In this document: one piece after another, positions 36,497 through 46,162 of the stretch
How positions within the stretch are numbered: position 1 is the first letter of the stretch
Layout: each line of letters begins with the position of its first letter
From: an uncultured Clostridium sp.
Lineage (GTDB): Bacteria; Bacillota; Clostridia; TANB77; CAG-508
Direction: 5' to 3'
Assembly (NCBI GenBank): GCA_946404215.1
Contig: CAMJCT010000001.1
Span: 62,001 to 126,000 of the forward strand
Length of the DNA: 64,000 nucleotides
The notes under the pieces: generated by a model
Databases searched by the model: none
The model's input: only the letters and a program-made list of their open reading frames with translations
What the model was told of the DNA's origin: nothing
Position numbers and translations under genes: made by a program

Positions 36497-38353
36497 TCAA
36501 TTAATTGCATGAAATGGACATGACCTAATACATGTACCACACTTAATACATTTATCTTGGTTAATATGTCTTTTTTCTCTTGCTTCACCCTCTATAGCAT
36601 TTACAGGGCAGCTTCTTTGACATAATCCGCACCCTTTGCATATTTCTTCATTTATAATTATTTTTGACATTGCTTTGCATTCATTAACTCTACATTTTTT
36701 ATGTATTGCATGTTCTTTATATTCATCTGTGAAGTATTTTAATGTACTAAGCACAGGATTTGGTGCACTTTGGCCCAATCCACAAACACTTGATTTTTGT
36801 ATATCTTTAGCAAGTTTTTCAAGTTTTAAAATATCTTCTTCTTCACCTTTTCCGTCACATAGTTTTTCTAGAATTTCAAGCATCCTTTTAGTGCCTATTC
36901 TACAAGGTGTACATTTTCCACAACTTTCACTAACCGTGAATTCTAAATAAAATTTAGATAATGATACCATACATTTTGTATCATCCATTACTATTAATCC
37001 ACCTGAACCCATCATAGAACCAATTTCTTTTAAAGATTCATAGTCAATTGGTGTATCTAAATGTTCTTTTGGAATACATCCTCCTGATGGTCCTCCTGTT
37101 TGTGCAGCTTTAAACTCTCTACCATTTGGAATTCCTCCACCAATATCATAAACAATCTCTCTTAACGTTGTTCCCATTGGTACTTCTACTAGTCCTATAT
37201 TATTTACATTTCCACCTAAAGCAAAAACTTTAGTTCCTTTAGATTTTTCTGTACCAATTGAAGAGTACCATTTAGCACCATTTAAGATAATTTGAGCAAT
37301 ATTTGCATATGTTTCAACATTGTTAATTAATGTTGGTTTTCCCCATAATCCATTTTGAGCAGGATATGGTGGTTTCACTCTAGGCTGACCTCGTTTTCCT
37401 TCTATGGATTCTAATAAGGCAGTTTCTTCTCCACATACAAAAGCTCCTGCACCTAATCTTATTTCAATGTCAAAGTCAAATCCAGAATTAAATATATTCT
37501 TTCCTAAAATCCCATAATCTCTTGCTTGTTTAATTGCAATATCTAATCTCTTTACAGCAATTGGATATTCAGCTCTTACATAAATAAATCCTTTATTTGC
37601 ACCTATTGTGTATGCTGCAATTGCCATTGCTTCTAGAACTGAATGAGGGTCACCTTCTAGTATACTTCTATCCATAAAAGCTCCTGGATCTCCTTCATCC
37701 GCATTGCAAACGACATATTTCTGCTCTCCATCTACATCTTTAGTTAATTCCCATTTGTTACCTGTTGGGAACCCTGCTCCCCCTCTTCCTCGCAATCCTG
37801 ATTCTTTTATAACACTAATTACATCGTCTCTAGACATTTCTTTTAGAACTTTTTCTAAAGCTTTATATCCGTCAAATGCTATGTATTCATCTATTTCTTC
37901 TGGGTTTATAACTCCACAATTTTTAAGAGCAATTCTTTTTTGCTTTTTATAAAATGTAAGTTCATCTAAACTATTTGCAACATTTCCATCAATGTCCTTG
38001 CAAAGAAGTCTTTCAACTCTTTTCCCTTCTATAATATGTGTTTGAATAATTTCTTCACAATCTTCAGGTTTACAATTTGCATAAAAAGTATCTTCTGGTC
38101 TAATTATTACAATTGGACCTTTTGCACATAAGCCAAAACAACCTGTTTTTATTACTCTTACATTTTCTATGTTTTTTTCTTTTATTATCTTTTTAAAACT
38201 TTCTAAAATCTGTGGAGATTTTGAAGATGTACAACCTGTACCATGGCAAACAAGAATATGCTTTTCTCTTGTATCTGCATTTGTATTTATTCTTAAATCT
38301 AATTCTTTTCTCTTTTCTTCTCTAATTTTATAAATTTCTTCTAAAGTTTTCAT
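36497..38353 (-). CDS. NuoF/HydB-like hydrogenase subunit (NAD(P)H- and FMN-binding)
   Basis: This roughly 618-residue flavoprotein is the NAD(P)H-oxidising subunit. It starts with a thioredoxin-like 2Fe-2S domain (CHGTGC, CFGLCAKGP). It continues with the FMN/NADH fold (GLRGRGGAGFPTG and VCNADEGDPGAF) and the 4Fe-4S site (ESCGKCTPCRIG), and ends with two ferredoxin-type 4Fe-4S clusters (CKGCGLCQRSCP and CIKCGTCIRSCP). The start is the MKTLEE methionine behind GGGAGGAG. It passes electrons to HydA encoded 57 bases downstream. Confidence 0.95.
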   Translation of the reverse strand: MKTLEEIYKIREEKRKELDLRINTNADTREKHILVCHGTGCTSSKSPQILESFKKIIKEKNIENVRVIKTGCFGLCAKGPIVIIRPEDTFYANCKPEDCEEIIQTHIIEGKRVERLLCKDIDGNVANSLDELTFYKKQKRIALKNCGVINPEEIDEYIAFDGYKALEKVLKEMSRDDVISVIKESGLRGRGGAGFPTGNKWELTKDVDGEQKYVVCNADEGDPGAFMDRSILEGDPHSVLEAMAIAAYTIGANKGFIYVRAEYPIAVKRLDIAIKQARDYGILGKNIFNSGFDFDIEIRLGAGAFVCGEETALLESIEGKRGQPRVKPPYPAQNGLWGKPTLINNVETYANIAQIILNGAKWYSSIGTEKSKGTKVFALGGNVNNIGLVEVPMGTTLREIVYDIGGGIPNGREFKAAQTGGPSGGCIPKEHLDTPIDYESLKEIGSMMGSGGLIVMDDTKCMVSLSKFYLEFTVSESCGKCTPCRIGTKRMLEILEKLCDGKGEEEDILKLEKLAKDIQKSSVCGLGQSAPNPVLSTLKYFTDEYKEHAIHKKCRVNECKAMSKIIINEEICKGCGLCQRSCPVNAIEGEAREKRHINQDKCIKCGTCIRSCPFHAIN

Positions 38354-38410
38354 TAAACTCCTCCCTTTTAACATTTATTTAGTAATATATCAACTAGTAA
38401 ATAAAAAATA

Positions 38411-38929
38411 TTAATCTTTATTTGCACTTATTAATTCATCTAGTACTTGGTCTAATTTTTGAACTGTTGCTTTACCATAAACTTCTCCATTAACAGTAAA
38501 TACCGGTGCTAAGCCACAAGCTCCTACACATCTAGTCTCTTCTATTGAAAAAAGTCCATCTTGTGTAGTTTCTCCAGGATTAATCTTTAACCTTTCCAAT
38601 AATCTATCCATTATCTTTTGTGAACCTTTTACAAAACATGCTGTCCCTAGACATACTGAAATATTATATTTTCCTTTCGGTTTTAATGAGAATCTAGAAT
38701 AAAATGTAATAACTCCATAAATTTCTGCTAATGGTATTGTTAAAAACTCTGATATTTCTTTTTGTACATAAGTTGGTATATATCCATAATGCTCCTGTAC
38801 TTCATTTAATATTTGAATTAAATTATCCTTAATAGGTTTATATTCTGAAAAAATCTTTTCTAAAAATTTATCCTTTTGTTTTTCTTCGTTGCGACATAAG
38901 CCACAGCATTTTTCTTTTTTATCTTGCAT
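38411..38929 (-). CDS. NuoE/HydC-like hydrogenase subunit
   Basis: This 172-residue thioredoxin-like 2Fe-2S protein is the small electron-transfer subunit of the hydrogenase. The four cluster cysteines are in CLGTACFVKGS and CVGACGLAP. An additional N-terminal CCGLC cluster (residues about 8-12) is unusual for NuoE and may bind iron or zinc. AAGGGAA precedes the ATG. It is the first gene of the three-gene operon. Confidence 0.93.
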   Translation of the reverse strand: MQDKKEKCCGLCRNEEKQKDKFLEKIFSEYKPIKDNLIQILNEVQEHYGYIPTYVQKEISEFLTIPLAEIYGVITFYSRFSLKPKGKYNISVCLGTACFVKGSQKIMDRLLERLKINPGETTQDGLFSIEETRCVGACGLAPVFTVNGEVYGKATVQKLDQVLDELISANKD

Positions 38930-39089
38930 AGTTTTTCATTCCCTTCAATTAATATTATAATTTTTTATCATTTCAATAAAATTATATCAAACTATTTTTT
39001 TTTATACAACCTGTTTTTTTAAATAATATATTGACTTTTTTATCAAAAAATGTCAAAATATAGTTATAAAAATAAAAGGGGGGTTTAAT

Positions 39090-39536
39090 ATGAACTACAA
39101 TTATTATACTACATCAACTGGAACATTGGACGCAGTAAGAGCATCTGCTATAACTACAGCATACATTATTTATGGTATTTTTGCTTTAGTTATATTAATA
39201 CTACAAATAATTGGAATGTGGAAAATATTTACTAAAGCTGGTCAAGCAGGCTGGAAATCATTAATTCCTATTTACAATTTAGTAACACTATACAAAATTA
39301 TAGGTCTTAGCCCATGGTTACTTTTTGTATACCTTGCTCCAATTATACCAATTATAGGAGCTATTGCAGCATTTGTACTTACTATTTTCCAATACATTTA
39401 TCTATCAAAATCATTTGGAAAAGGTACAGGTTTTACAATAGGTCTAATCTTTTTAACACCAATATTCTATATAATTCTTGGATTTGGTAACGCAACTTAT
39501 ATAGGACCTAATGGTAATGTAGCTACTAATAACTAG
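39090..39536 (+). CDS. DUF5684-type small membrane protein
   Basis: This 148-residue protein has four hydrophobic segments. The conserved loop between the first two reads KAGQAGWKSLIPIYNLVTLYK, as in DUF5684 proteins found beside signal peptidases in Gram-positive bacteria. The function of the family is not established. A GGGGGG site is upstream, and a strong terminator follows at 39567. It diverges from the hydrogenase operon. Confidence 0.8.
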   Translation: MNYNYYTTSTGTLDAVRASAITTAYIIYGIFALVILILQIIGMWKIFTKAGQAGWKSLIPIYNLVTLYKIIGLSPWLLFVYLAPIIPIIGAIAAFVLTIFQYIYLSKSFGKGTGFTIGLIFLTPIFYIILGFGNATYIGPNGNVATNN

Positions 39537-39566
39537 TTTAAATTCATTTTAAATTTTTGACATATT

Positions 39567-39610
39567 ATAGTCCAAATTGTTAATCTTTTTTAACAGTTTG
39601 GACTATTTTC
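39567..39610 (+). terminator. Terminator of the DUF5684-type gene
   Basis: Arms ATAGTCCAAATTGTTAA (39567-39583) and TTAACAGTTTGGACTAT (39590-39606) pair with one or two mismatches and are followed by a T run. Confidence 0.85.
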
Positions 39611-39666
39611 ATTTTGAATATATTTTTTAATTATTTATAAAATTTTGTACCTTTAGAATTTATCCT

Positions 39667-40183
39667 TCAATAAATTATTTTATTACATTTAACTACGGTA
39701 ACATTATCTGGTATATCTCTTAAAACGATAGAATTTGCACCAATTTTGACATTATTACCTACTTTTATTGGTCCGAAGAATTTTAGCTCCTGCTCCTACC
39801 ATTACATTGTCTCCTAAATCCGGATGTCTTTTTTGTTTATCTTTGCCAGTTCCTCCTAAGGTTGAATTATGATAAATTGTACAATTATTTCCTATAGTCG
39901 AAGTCTCTCCAATTACTATTCCCATGCCATGGTCAATAAATAATTTTCTTCCTATTTGAGCACCGGGATGTATTTCAATTCCTGTAAAAAATCTTCCTAA
40001 TTGAGATATTAACCTTGCTAAAAATAAGAATTTATATACATATAAAAAATGTGCTATTCTATGAAATACTAAGATGTGAAATCCAGGGTATAAAACAATT
40101 ACCTCAAATATATTTCTACATGCAGGGTCTTTTTGTTTTATATTTTTTGCATCTTCGTATAATTCTTTAATAAAAAACAACAT
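39667..40183 (-). CDS. cysE: Serine O-acetyltransferase, read through a +1 shift at CGG
   Basis: This enzyme makes O-acetylserine, the cysteine precursor. The helical N-terminus and left-handed beta-helix are present, with [22 protein letters not shown] (given as HPGAQIG and [10 protein letters not shown]) and the active-site STLGGTGK. The upstream frame reads KIL and then CGG at 39773-39775, and stops four codons later. Skipping the C gives [20 protein letters not shown] and a stop at 39667-39669, the normal hexapeptide-repeat end, for 171 residues. No other lesion is visible. The start is ATG 40183, six bases after AAAGGTG. Confidence 0.88.
39773..39775 (-). other. Candidate +1 recoding site (CTT CGG A) in cysE
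   Basis: CGG is in the upstream frame. Skipping its C gives GGA for the conserved Gly of ILGPIKVG. Confidence 0.75.
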
Positions 40184-40218
40184 ACATATCACCTTTATAT
40201 AATATGCATGTTGTTTTT

Positions 40219-40923
40219 TTAAGATAACATTCTACATTTAACTACTAATCTTTTTTGTTTTTGACTATTAATACATGTAATTAGTGTAGATTCAATTCTT
40301 CCATTTGTATCCTGGTCAAGACAAGATAAATCGTCTTCATTTACACTATATTTATCATAAACTAAATACACCATTTTTTTTCCACTTTTTGATGTTAAAT
40401 AAACTCTATCATTAATTTCCAACTGTGATAATTTACTAAAAAATTGATTATTATCATAATTATGACCAGCAATACAATAGTTACCTACTTCATGCATTTG
40501 TGGACCAGCTAATTTGGTTGGAGCAATCTTCAAGTATTCATCGTTTGTTTCATTTATAATAGGATACGATACTTTTATCTTTGGAATTGCTATCTTACCA
40601 TCTACTGTATATGTAGTGTTTTCTGAAGTTATTCCAGAAACCCTATAGGTTGTATTCTCATCATTTATATTAATATTATCAGCATCAAAGGTATCATTAT
40701 CATTATCATTTGTATGATTTTCATCCGTAGTATTAACATTGCTTTCTTCATTTGTTTCCGTCTCTTGTGATACTTCTATAATATTTTCATACTCGGAATA
40801 TACTCTTTTATATATTTCAGGATCATATTGAGGTGTAAATTTTATTCTTACTACAAGGATAAGAGAGGCAAGCGCTATAATAATTAATAGAACATGTATT
40901 AATTGTTTTTCACCATTACTCAT
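40219..40923 (-). CDS. Sortase (class D-like)
   Basis: This 234-residue membrane-anchored transpeptidase has one N-terminal membrane segment (residues about 7-27), an acidic Asn/Asp/Thr-rich linker (about 45-90), and a sortase domain. Catalytic His is in [10 protein letters not shown] and catalytic Cys in TLITCINSQ. The likely Arg is in KRLVVKC. It attaches LPXTG-type proteins to the cell wall or links pilus subunits. It follows the LPKTG protein gene by 35 bases, its probable substrate. Confidence 0.88.
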   Translation of the reverse strand: MSNGEKQLIHVLLIIIALASLILVVRIKFTPQYDPEIYKRVYSEYENIIEVSQETETNEESNVNTTDENHTNDNDNDTFDADNININDENTTYRVSGITSENTTYTVDGKIAIPKIKVSYPIINETNDEYLKIAPTKLAGPQMHEVGNYCIAGHNYDNNQFFSKLSQLEINDRVYLTSKSGKKMVYLVYDKYSVNEDDLSCLDQDTNGRIESTLITCINSQKQKRLVVKCRMLS

Positions 40924-40958
40924 TAGTATTTCTCCAATCCGTAATCTGTATGTAATCT

Positions 40959-42182
40959 TTATATCCTTTTTTTCTTCTTGTTAAAAGGTATAATCATTAC
41001 CGCTACCCATGTAGAGATTAATATACTATATAGAACAAATATAAATATACTAGTATTCTTTCCCGTTTTAGGAAGTTTTTCATTATTGCTATTAGTTACA
41101 GTAGTATGTGTTTCTGTGCCGGTACCTGTACCTATACTTACTACTGGATTCCTATTTTCTGGAATTTCTGCTTTTGTTTTTTCATCTTCTTTTTCCTGTT
41201 CTTTTTTTGTAGCATTTCCTAATGCTGTTTTTATTGCCTCTCTATCTACTGTTAGTCTTACAAATTTGTATGTATCATCTACTCCAAACACAGACCCCTC
41301 TGTACTATTCTTTACTGGATTAACTTCTATTTTAAATCCTTCGAATTGTTTACTGTTTTGAACAGTTGGATAATTTTCTTTATAATAATTTACTTCTTGT
41401 GTAGACCCTAGCATTACTTCTAATATAGAATATATAGATTTATTTATCTTATATGAAAACTCTCCTTGTTCTCCTATAGATATAACGTCTTTATCATCAA
41501 TAGTGCTTTTGTAGAATAATACTTTACCTTTTTTTAGTCTAGCTATTCCATCACCTGCTAAATTTTCTTTTACAGATTCTAAATCTTTAACCTTAATGTA
41601 AGAATTTTCATCTATTGTTGGTATAGTTTTTCCTAAGTCTATTTGCATTGAATAATAATTTGGTGAATTATTTATTATTTGTAGTCCCTCATTATCTAAT
41701 TTATAATTTGCTATTTGACTAGAATTTAATGTATCAAACATTTCTCCTTCTGCATATCCGTGAATTTGTTCAATACAGTCTATTAAAATATTTGTAACAA
41801 TTGGCCAATAAGATCTTACTTTTGCTGTTTCTTCTGTATCTGTTGTTCCAGAAAATTCTCCAGTTAATATATTTTCTTCCAAGTTGTATACCAAATTAGC
41901 TGTTACAACGTAATTTTCTTGCACATGTACTGTTAAAATATCTGCATATTTCAATTCAGCTCTACTTTTAGATGTAGTAACATATAAATTCATTGTGTTG
42001 CTGTTTTGGTTATATTCATTTACGGATTTACAATTTAAGAAGATACTTGCAATATTTTCTAAAGTTGGATTTAAATCCGCATAAGATTTCGGATAAATTG
42101 CAAAAATAATAGTTAAAACTAATAAAATTGCTACTATTAATCTTAAAATTTTTGTTGTTTTTTCTGTTTTTTTCATTTTCAT
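40959..42182 (-). CDS. LPXTG-anchored surface protein
   Basis: This 407-residue secreted protein has an N-terminal signal segment (LRLIVAILLVLTIIFAIYP) and ends with a complete sortase signal: LPKTG, a hydrophobic stretch and KKKKRI. The roughly 300-residue body has no recognised domain. A Thr/Gly-rich linker (SIGTGTGTETHTTVT) precedes the anchor. It is encoded upstream of the class D-like sortase gene. The role is probably a surface or pilus-related structure, but this is inference from context. Confidence 0.85.
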   Translation of the reverse strand: MKMKKTEKTTKILRLIVAILLVLTIIFAIYPKSYADLNPTLENIASIFLNCKSVNEYNQNSNTMNLYVTTSKSRAELKYADILTVHVQENYVVTANLVYNLEENILTGEFSGTTDTEETAKVRSYWPIVTNILIDCIEQIHGYAEGEMFDTLNSSQIANYKLDNEGLQIINNSPNYYSMQIDLGKTIPTIDENSYIKVKDLESVKENLAGDGIARLKKGKVLFYKSTIDDKDVISIGEQGEFSYKINKSIYSILEVMLGSTQEVNYYKENYPTVQNSKQFEGFKIEVNPVKNSTEGSVFGVDDTYKFVRLTVDREAIKTALGNATKKEQEKEDEKTKAEIPENRNPVVSIGTGTGTETHTTVTNSNNEKLPKTGKNTSIFIFVLYSILISTWVAVMIIPFNKKKKRI

Positions 42183-42322
42183 TTTTTCCTTTCTTTTTTA
42201 TTATTATATAAATTATATATTAACTTATTTTACAATTCAATTTCTTAATTATTACATTTATATTACAAATAACAACAAAAATTTTCAATGTCCAACAAAA
42301 ATGTCAAAACACAATTATTCAC

Positions 42323-44279
42323 TTATAATAGCTTTTCTAGTTCTTTTATCTTATCTCTTAAATCTGCTGCTTTTTCAAATTCCATGTCAGCCGCGAATTT
42401 TAACATTTCATCTGTTAATTTAGCAATTGTATCTTTTATGTCTTCATCTTTTTCTAGTTTGTATTCAACTCCTATGTCTTGGACATCAGTTATAGAAATT
42501 GTATTTCTTACTGATTTTTGTATTGTTTTTGGTATAATTCCATTTTTTTGGTTATACTCTTCTTGTATCTTTCTTCTTCTATTTGTTTCATGAATAGCTT
42601 TTTCCATACTATCTGTTAATTCATCGGCATACATTATAACAGTGCCATCGGTATTTCTTGCAGCACGACCAATTGTTTGAATTAATGACCTTTCTGAACG
42701 CAAAAAACCTTCTTTATCTGCATCCAAAATTGCCACTAATGAGACTTCTGGTATATCTAGCCCTTCTCTTAAAAGATTTATTCCAACTAAAACATCAAAT
42801 TCGCCGAAGCCTTAAATTCCTTATAATCTCCATTCTTTCTAGTGCTTTTGTATCTGAATGCATATAATTTACTTTTATATCTAGACTTTTTAAATATTCT
42901 GTTAAGTCTTCCGCCATTTTTTTAGTTAAAGTAGTTACTAAGACTCTTTCTTTTTTTGCTACTCTTATTCTTATTTGCTCTAGTAAGTCATCTATTTGAT
43001 TAGCAACTGGTTTAACTTCTATTTTTGGATCTAATAATCCAGTTGGTCTTATAATTTGCTCTACTACGTTATTTCCACTATGTTCTTTTTCGTATTCTGC
43101 TGGTGTAGCACTAACAAATACAACTTGATTCATTCTCTCCTCAAATTCTTTAAATGTTAATGGTCTATTATCAAATGCTGATGGTAATCTAAATCCATAG
43201 TTTACTAAAGATTCTTTTCTTGCTCTATCTCCATTATACATTGCTTTTACTTGGGGAATAGTTGCATGAGACTCGTCTATTAATAGTAAAAAATCATCAG
43301 GAAAATAATCAAATAAAGTGTATGGTGGGCTCCCTTCTGGTCTTCCACTTATATGTCTAGAATAATTTTCAATTCCTGAACAAAATCCTGTTTCTTTCAT
43401 CATTTCCATGTCGAAATTTGTTCTTTCTTCTATTCTTTGTGCTTCAATTAATTTATTTTGAGATTTAAAGAATTTTATTCTTTCTTTCATTTCTTGCTCT
43501 ATTGTTACTAAAGCTCTTTCCATTTTATCTTTTGTTGTAACATAATGAGAAGCGGGAGATATTAAAATATGTCTCCTTGTTGCTATTTGCTTTCCTGTTA
43601 GTGGATTTATCTCTGTTATCTTTTCTATTTCATCTCCCCAAAATTCTACTCTAATAGCAGATTCTGATTGATCTGATGGATAAATTTCTACAATATCTCC
43701 TTTAGCTCTAAAAGTTCCTCTTTTAAAATCTATTTCATTTCTAGTATATTGCATAGATATTAATTTCTTCAAAACTGTATCTCTTGATTTCTGCATACCA
43801 GGTCTTAAAGACAACATCATTTCCTGGTAATCTATAGGGTCTCCTAATCCATATATACAAGAAACAGATGCTACTATTATTACGTCTCTTGTTTCAAATA
43901 GGGATAATGTTGCAGAATGACGAAGCTTGTCTATCTCTTCATTTATAGATGAATCTTTTTCAATATATGTATCTGAAGATGGTATATAGCTTTCTGGCTG
44001 ATAATAATCATAGTATGATACAAAATATTCAACATTGTTCTCTGGGAAGAACTCTTTGAATTCACTATATAATTGCCCAGCTAATGTCTTATTATGTGCT
44101 AGTACTAAAGTTGGTTTCTGAACTTTATTTATTATATTTGCCATTGTGAAGGTTTTACCAGAACCTGTAACTCCTAGAAGCGTCTGGAATTTCTTGCCTT
44201 CTTCTATTCCCTTAACTAAGTAATCTATCGCTTGTGGTTGGTCTCCTGTTGGCTTATAATTTGATACTAATTTAAACAT
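42323..44279 (-). CDS. uvrB: Excinuclease ABC subunit B, read through a +1 shift at CGG
   Basis: UvrB is the damage-verifying helicase-like subunit of nucleotide excision repair. Walker A is [14 protein letters not shown], the beta-hairpin region [12 protein letters not shown] is present, and the C-terminal UvrC-binding UVR domain ([12 protein letters not shown]) is intact. The frame breaks at AGG CTT CGG CGA: the 0 frame stops two codons later. Skipping the C at 42806 gives [20 protein letters not shown], the conserved helicase motif V region. The complete protein would be 651 residues. The start is MFKLVSNY at 44279, behind AAAGGAGG. Confidence 0.92.
42804..42806 (-). other. Candidate +1 recoding site (CTT CGG C) in uvrB
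   Basis: CGG is in the upstream frame. Skipping its C gives GGC for the conserved Gly of RLGEFDVL. Confidence 0.75.
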
Positions 44280-44293
44280 TTTTCCTCCTTTTG

Positions 44294-44359
44294 CTGATGC
44301 TGTTAATGGCATAAATATAATCATTAAAATGCTTATATTTATGCCATTAACAGCATCAG
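44294..44359. repeat. Perfect 26-bp inverted repeat in the uvrB leader
   Basis: Arms 44294-44319 and 44334-44359 are exactly complementary and flank a 14-base centre. The structure lies between the toxin-like gene and uvrB, and ends only six bases before the uvrB AAAGGAGG site. There is no T run, so it is not a standard terminator. It may be a small foldback element or an RNA structure that affects uvrB translation. Confidence 0.8.
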
Positions 44360-44376
44360 TATACGTTAGCTGTGAC

Positions 44377-44604
44377 CTAAAAAAGGATTACTATCATCCT
44401 AAAAATTCGTGTAAAAAAGCGAACTAATTCGTGTATGAAGTGAACCCAAAATGTTAGACAAACTAAGTCACTTAATTTTTGTTTGAATAACATTTTATAT
44501 TTATCTGCGATAATATCTCCTGCCAAATCATATCTAAGGTATGAAATAATACTTTCTAAATCTTGTTCTGCAGTTTTTGAAACTTCTACTATATATTTTT
44601 TCAT
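44377..44604 (-). CDS. RelE/ParE-type toxin, C-terminus altered
   Basis: The first 45 residues ([20 protein letters not shown] and the following [10 protein letters not shown] segment) match the RelE/ParE fold. From about residue 47 the sequence ([21 protein letters not shown]) no longer resembles the family, lacks the usual ILRILH-like end, and is cysteine/aromatic-rich. It was probably replaced through recombination, since the DNA there shares CACGAATT-containing motifs with 44950-44990. It is likely inactive as a toxin. The start is the MKKYIV methionine, four bases after the antitoxin stop. Confidence 0.65.
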   Translation of the reverse strand: MKKYIVEVSKTAEQDLESIISYLRYDLAGDIIADKYKMLFKQKLSDLVCLTFWVHFIHELVRFFTRIFRMIVILF

Positions 44605-44608
44605 ATAT

Positions 44609-44857
44609 TCACTCCAATATTTTATCAATTTCAGCAAAAACCTCATCTAGAGAACATACACTACCTTCTCTTATATCATCTAATCCTTTTTGTAATTTTT
44701 CTTTTAAATCTTTTTTACTCTTTATTGTTACGCTATCTGGAGTTTCTGTATCAATATATGATAATTTTAAGTATTCAATAAAATTAATAACTTGATTTGT
44801 AAGTTCTTCTGGTAATGTTTCAATTTCATTAAATAATCTCTGTTTTTCTATAGACAT
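44609..44857 (-). CDS. Antitoxin-like protein of the RelE/ParE pair
   Basis: This 82-residue protein is mainly helical. An N-terminal EIETLPEELTNQVINFIEYL segment is typical of DUF2281-like antitoxins, and the acidic C-terminus SLDEVFAEIDKILE should wrap the toxin. GGAGG lies before the ATG, and TATAAT is about 30 bases further up. Its stop is almost in contact with the toxin start, so the pair is translationally linked. It should also repress its own promoter. Confidence 0.75.
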   Translation of the reverse strand: MSIEKQRLFNEIETLPEELTNQVINFIEYLKLSYIDTETPDSVTIKSKKDLKEKLQKGLDDIREGSVCSLDEVFAEIDKILE

Positions 44858-44951
44858 TCTTTTTTACCTCCATAATAAATTTACATTAATATTATATCAT
44901 TTTTTATTATAAAAATCTATGAATTAAAAAGATTTTTATTATTCAAATTTA

Positions 44952-45115
44952 TTACACGAATTTTGCACGAATTGGGTCACAAGAAATTTCATTGTTTTTT
45001 TCATTCATAAAACCACATCCTTTTTACAGATTTAGTTATTATTATAAATATTAGATTAATTAATATTTATTTGCGAACTAGTGTTTTTATAATATATCCT
45101 AATATATGTTTTGTC
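44952..45115 (-). pseudogene. Relic of a RhuM-type gene start
   Basis: The sequence before 45008 (GGATGTGGTTTT then ATG) and the first codons (MNEKNNEIS) match the leader and start of the RhuM-Fic gene at 7137 (GGATGTGTTCTT, MNEKKNEII). Only 18 codons remain before a stop at 44952-44954. The rest of 44858-45157 holds the antitoxin promoter and no other gene. Confidence 0.6.
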
Positions 45116-45157
45116 AATTTAATTTATTTTTTACTAAAATTAAACCTACTACACTAA

Positions 45158-45895
45158 CTATATTTTTCCTCTTACTATATTTAGCACTGTTACATAATCT
45201 CCTGCATTTACTTTACCGTCTCCATTTACATCACCTTTTTTATATGTTGGTATTTCTTGTAAATTCTCTATAGAAAAGAAATTTACAGCATATTTAATTA
45301 AATATTCATTTCCTTGAAAATCTGCTAATCCGCTTAATTCTACTTCAACTTTGAAAGTTCAATTCCATCTCTATTATATTCAAGTGCAAGACTGTTTAAC
45401 CCAGTTATATCATTTATCCAAGATACATCTTCATTTAATCTGCTTATTACATCAAACGGATTTGCATCATTAAACAATGAAATTTTTAATTCAACTAATC
45501 TAGGTAGCGATTCTAAAAATGAAAAATCATTTAAAAATCCTGATATTCCAAGCGTATCTAGTGGCAATTCGCTAAGTTTTGCATAATCCATATTTTCTGT
45601 TGTTCTTGCTAAATATAATGTAGATAGATTTGTCATATGTTCTATACCAGAAAAATCAACATCACAATCATCACAATCCACAGCTAAAAAATATACATTT
45701 GAAAGCTCTTCTATTGAAAACTCTCCATCTCCATTTTTATCATTATGACGGTTAATTAGTTCATGTTTTATATGCTCGTCTAAATTTATTATTGTATTTG
45801 GTGTAGGATCTACCTCTTTCTCATTTGTTGCAAAAGAAATTAATGGTATATTCATTTGTAACAAAAAAGAAAGAACAATTGCTAAAGAAATAACT
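45158..45895 (-). pseudogene. Secreted leucine-rich/dockerin-like protein, frameshifted and without a clear start
   Basis: The readable parts are a hydrophobic signal-like N-terminus (KKVISLAIVLSFLL), an EF-hand-like DKNGDGEFSIEEL, leucine-rich segments (NLSTLYLARTTENMDYAKL), and a C-terminal dockerin-type calcium loop GDVNGDGKVNAGDY. The frame changes near 45345 at TTTCAAAGTTG, where one further A would join the parts. The signal sequence has GTT/TTA codons where a start is expected after GGGAG, so no good start codon remains. Decay is likelier than recoding here; no CGG is at the break. Confidence 0.7.
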
Positions 45896-45994
45896 TTTTT
45901 AATCTAACTATTCTCCCTTTTTTTATTTTAAGAAAATTTTATCACAATGATTTTTTATTTACAATATTTTTTCTTTTTTTTATAAATTATGTGT

Positions 45995-46151
45995 TGTTAC
46001 TGGTCAGCCTATCGTTATTTTAATGTCCGCGCCAGTGATTATATATAATAACCAAGACAGGGCAGATATAATTTCAAGGCTGAATGGAATCTCAAAGCAC
46101 ATCAATAAACCGGTGAAGCCTAAGTGATATTAATATCACTTAGGCTTCACC
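45995..46151. repeat. Dispersed repeat, copy at 46.0 kb, with a 40-base perfect palindrome
   Basis: TGTTACTGGTCAGCC (45995 on) and CAGGGCA...CAAGGCTGA (to 46087) match the two ends of the element at 52714. At 46112-46151 lies a palindrome with perfect 19-base arms (GGTGAAGCCTAAGTGATAT and its complement, 2-base centre). Its left arm also occurs at 23910. It begins 11 bases beyond the sortase B stop and may end that transcript. No gene is seen in 45896-46162. Confidence 0.75.
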
Positions 46152-46162
46152 TACTCTACAAC

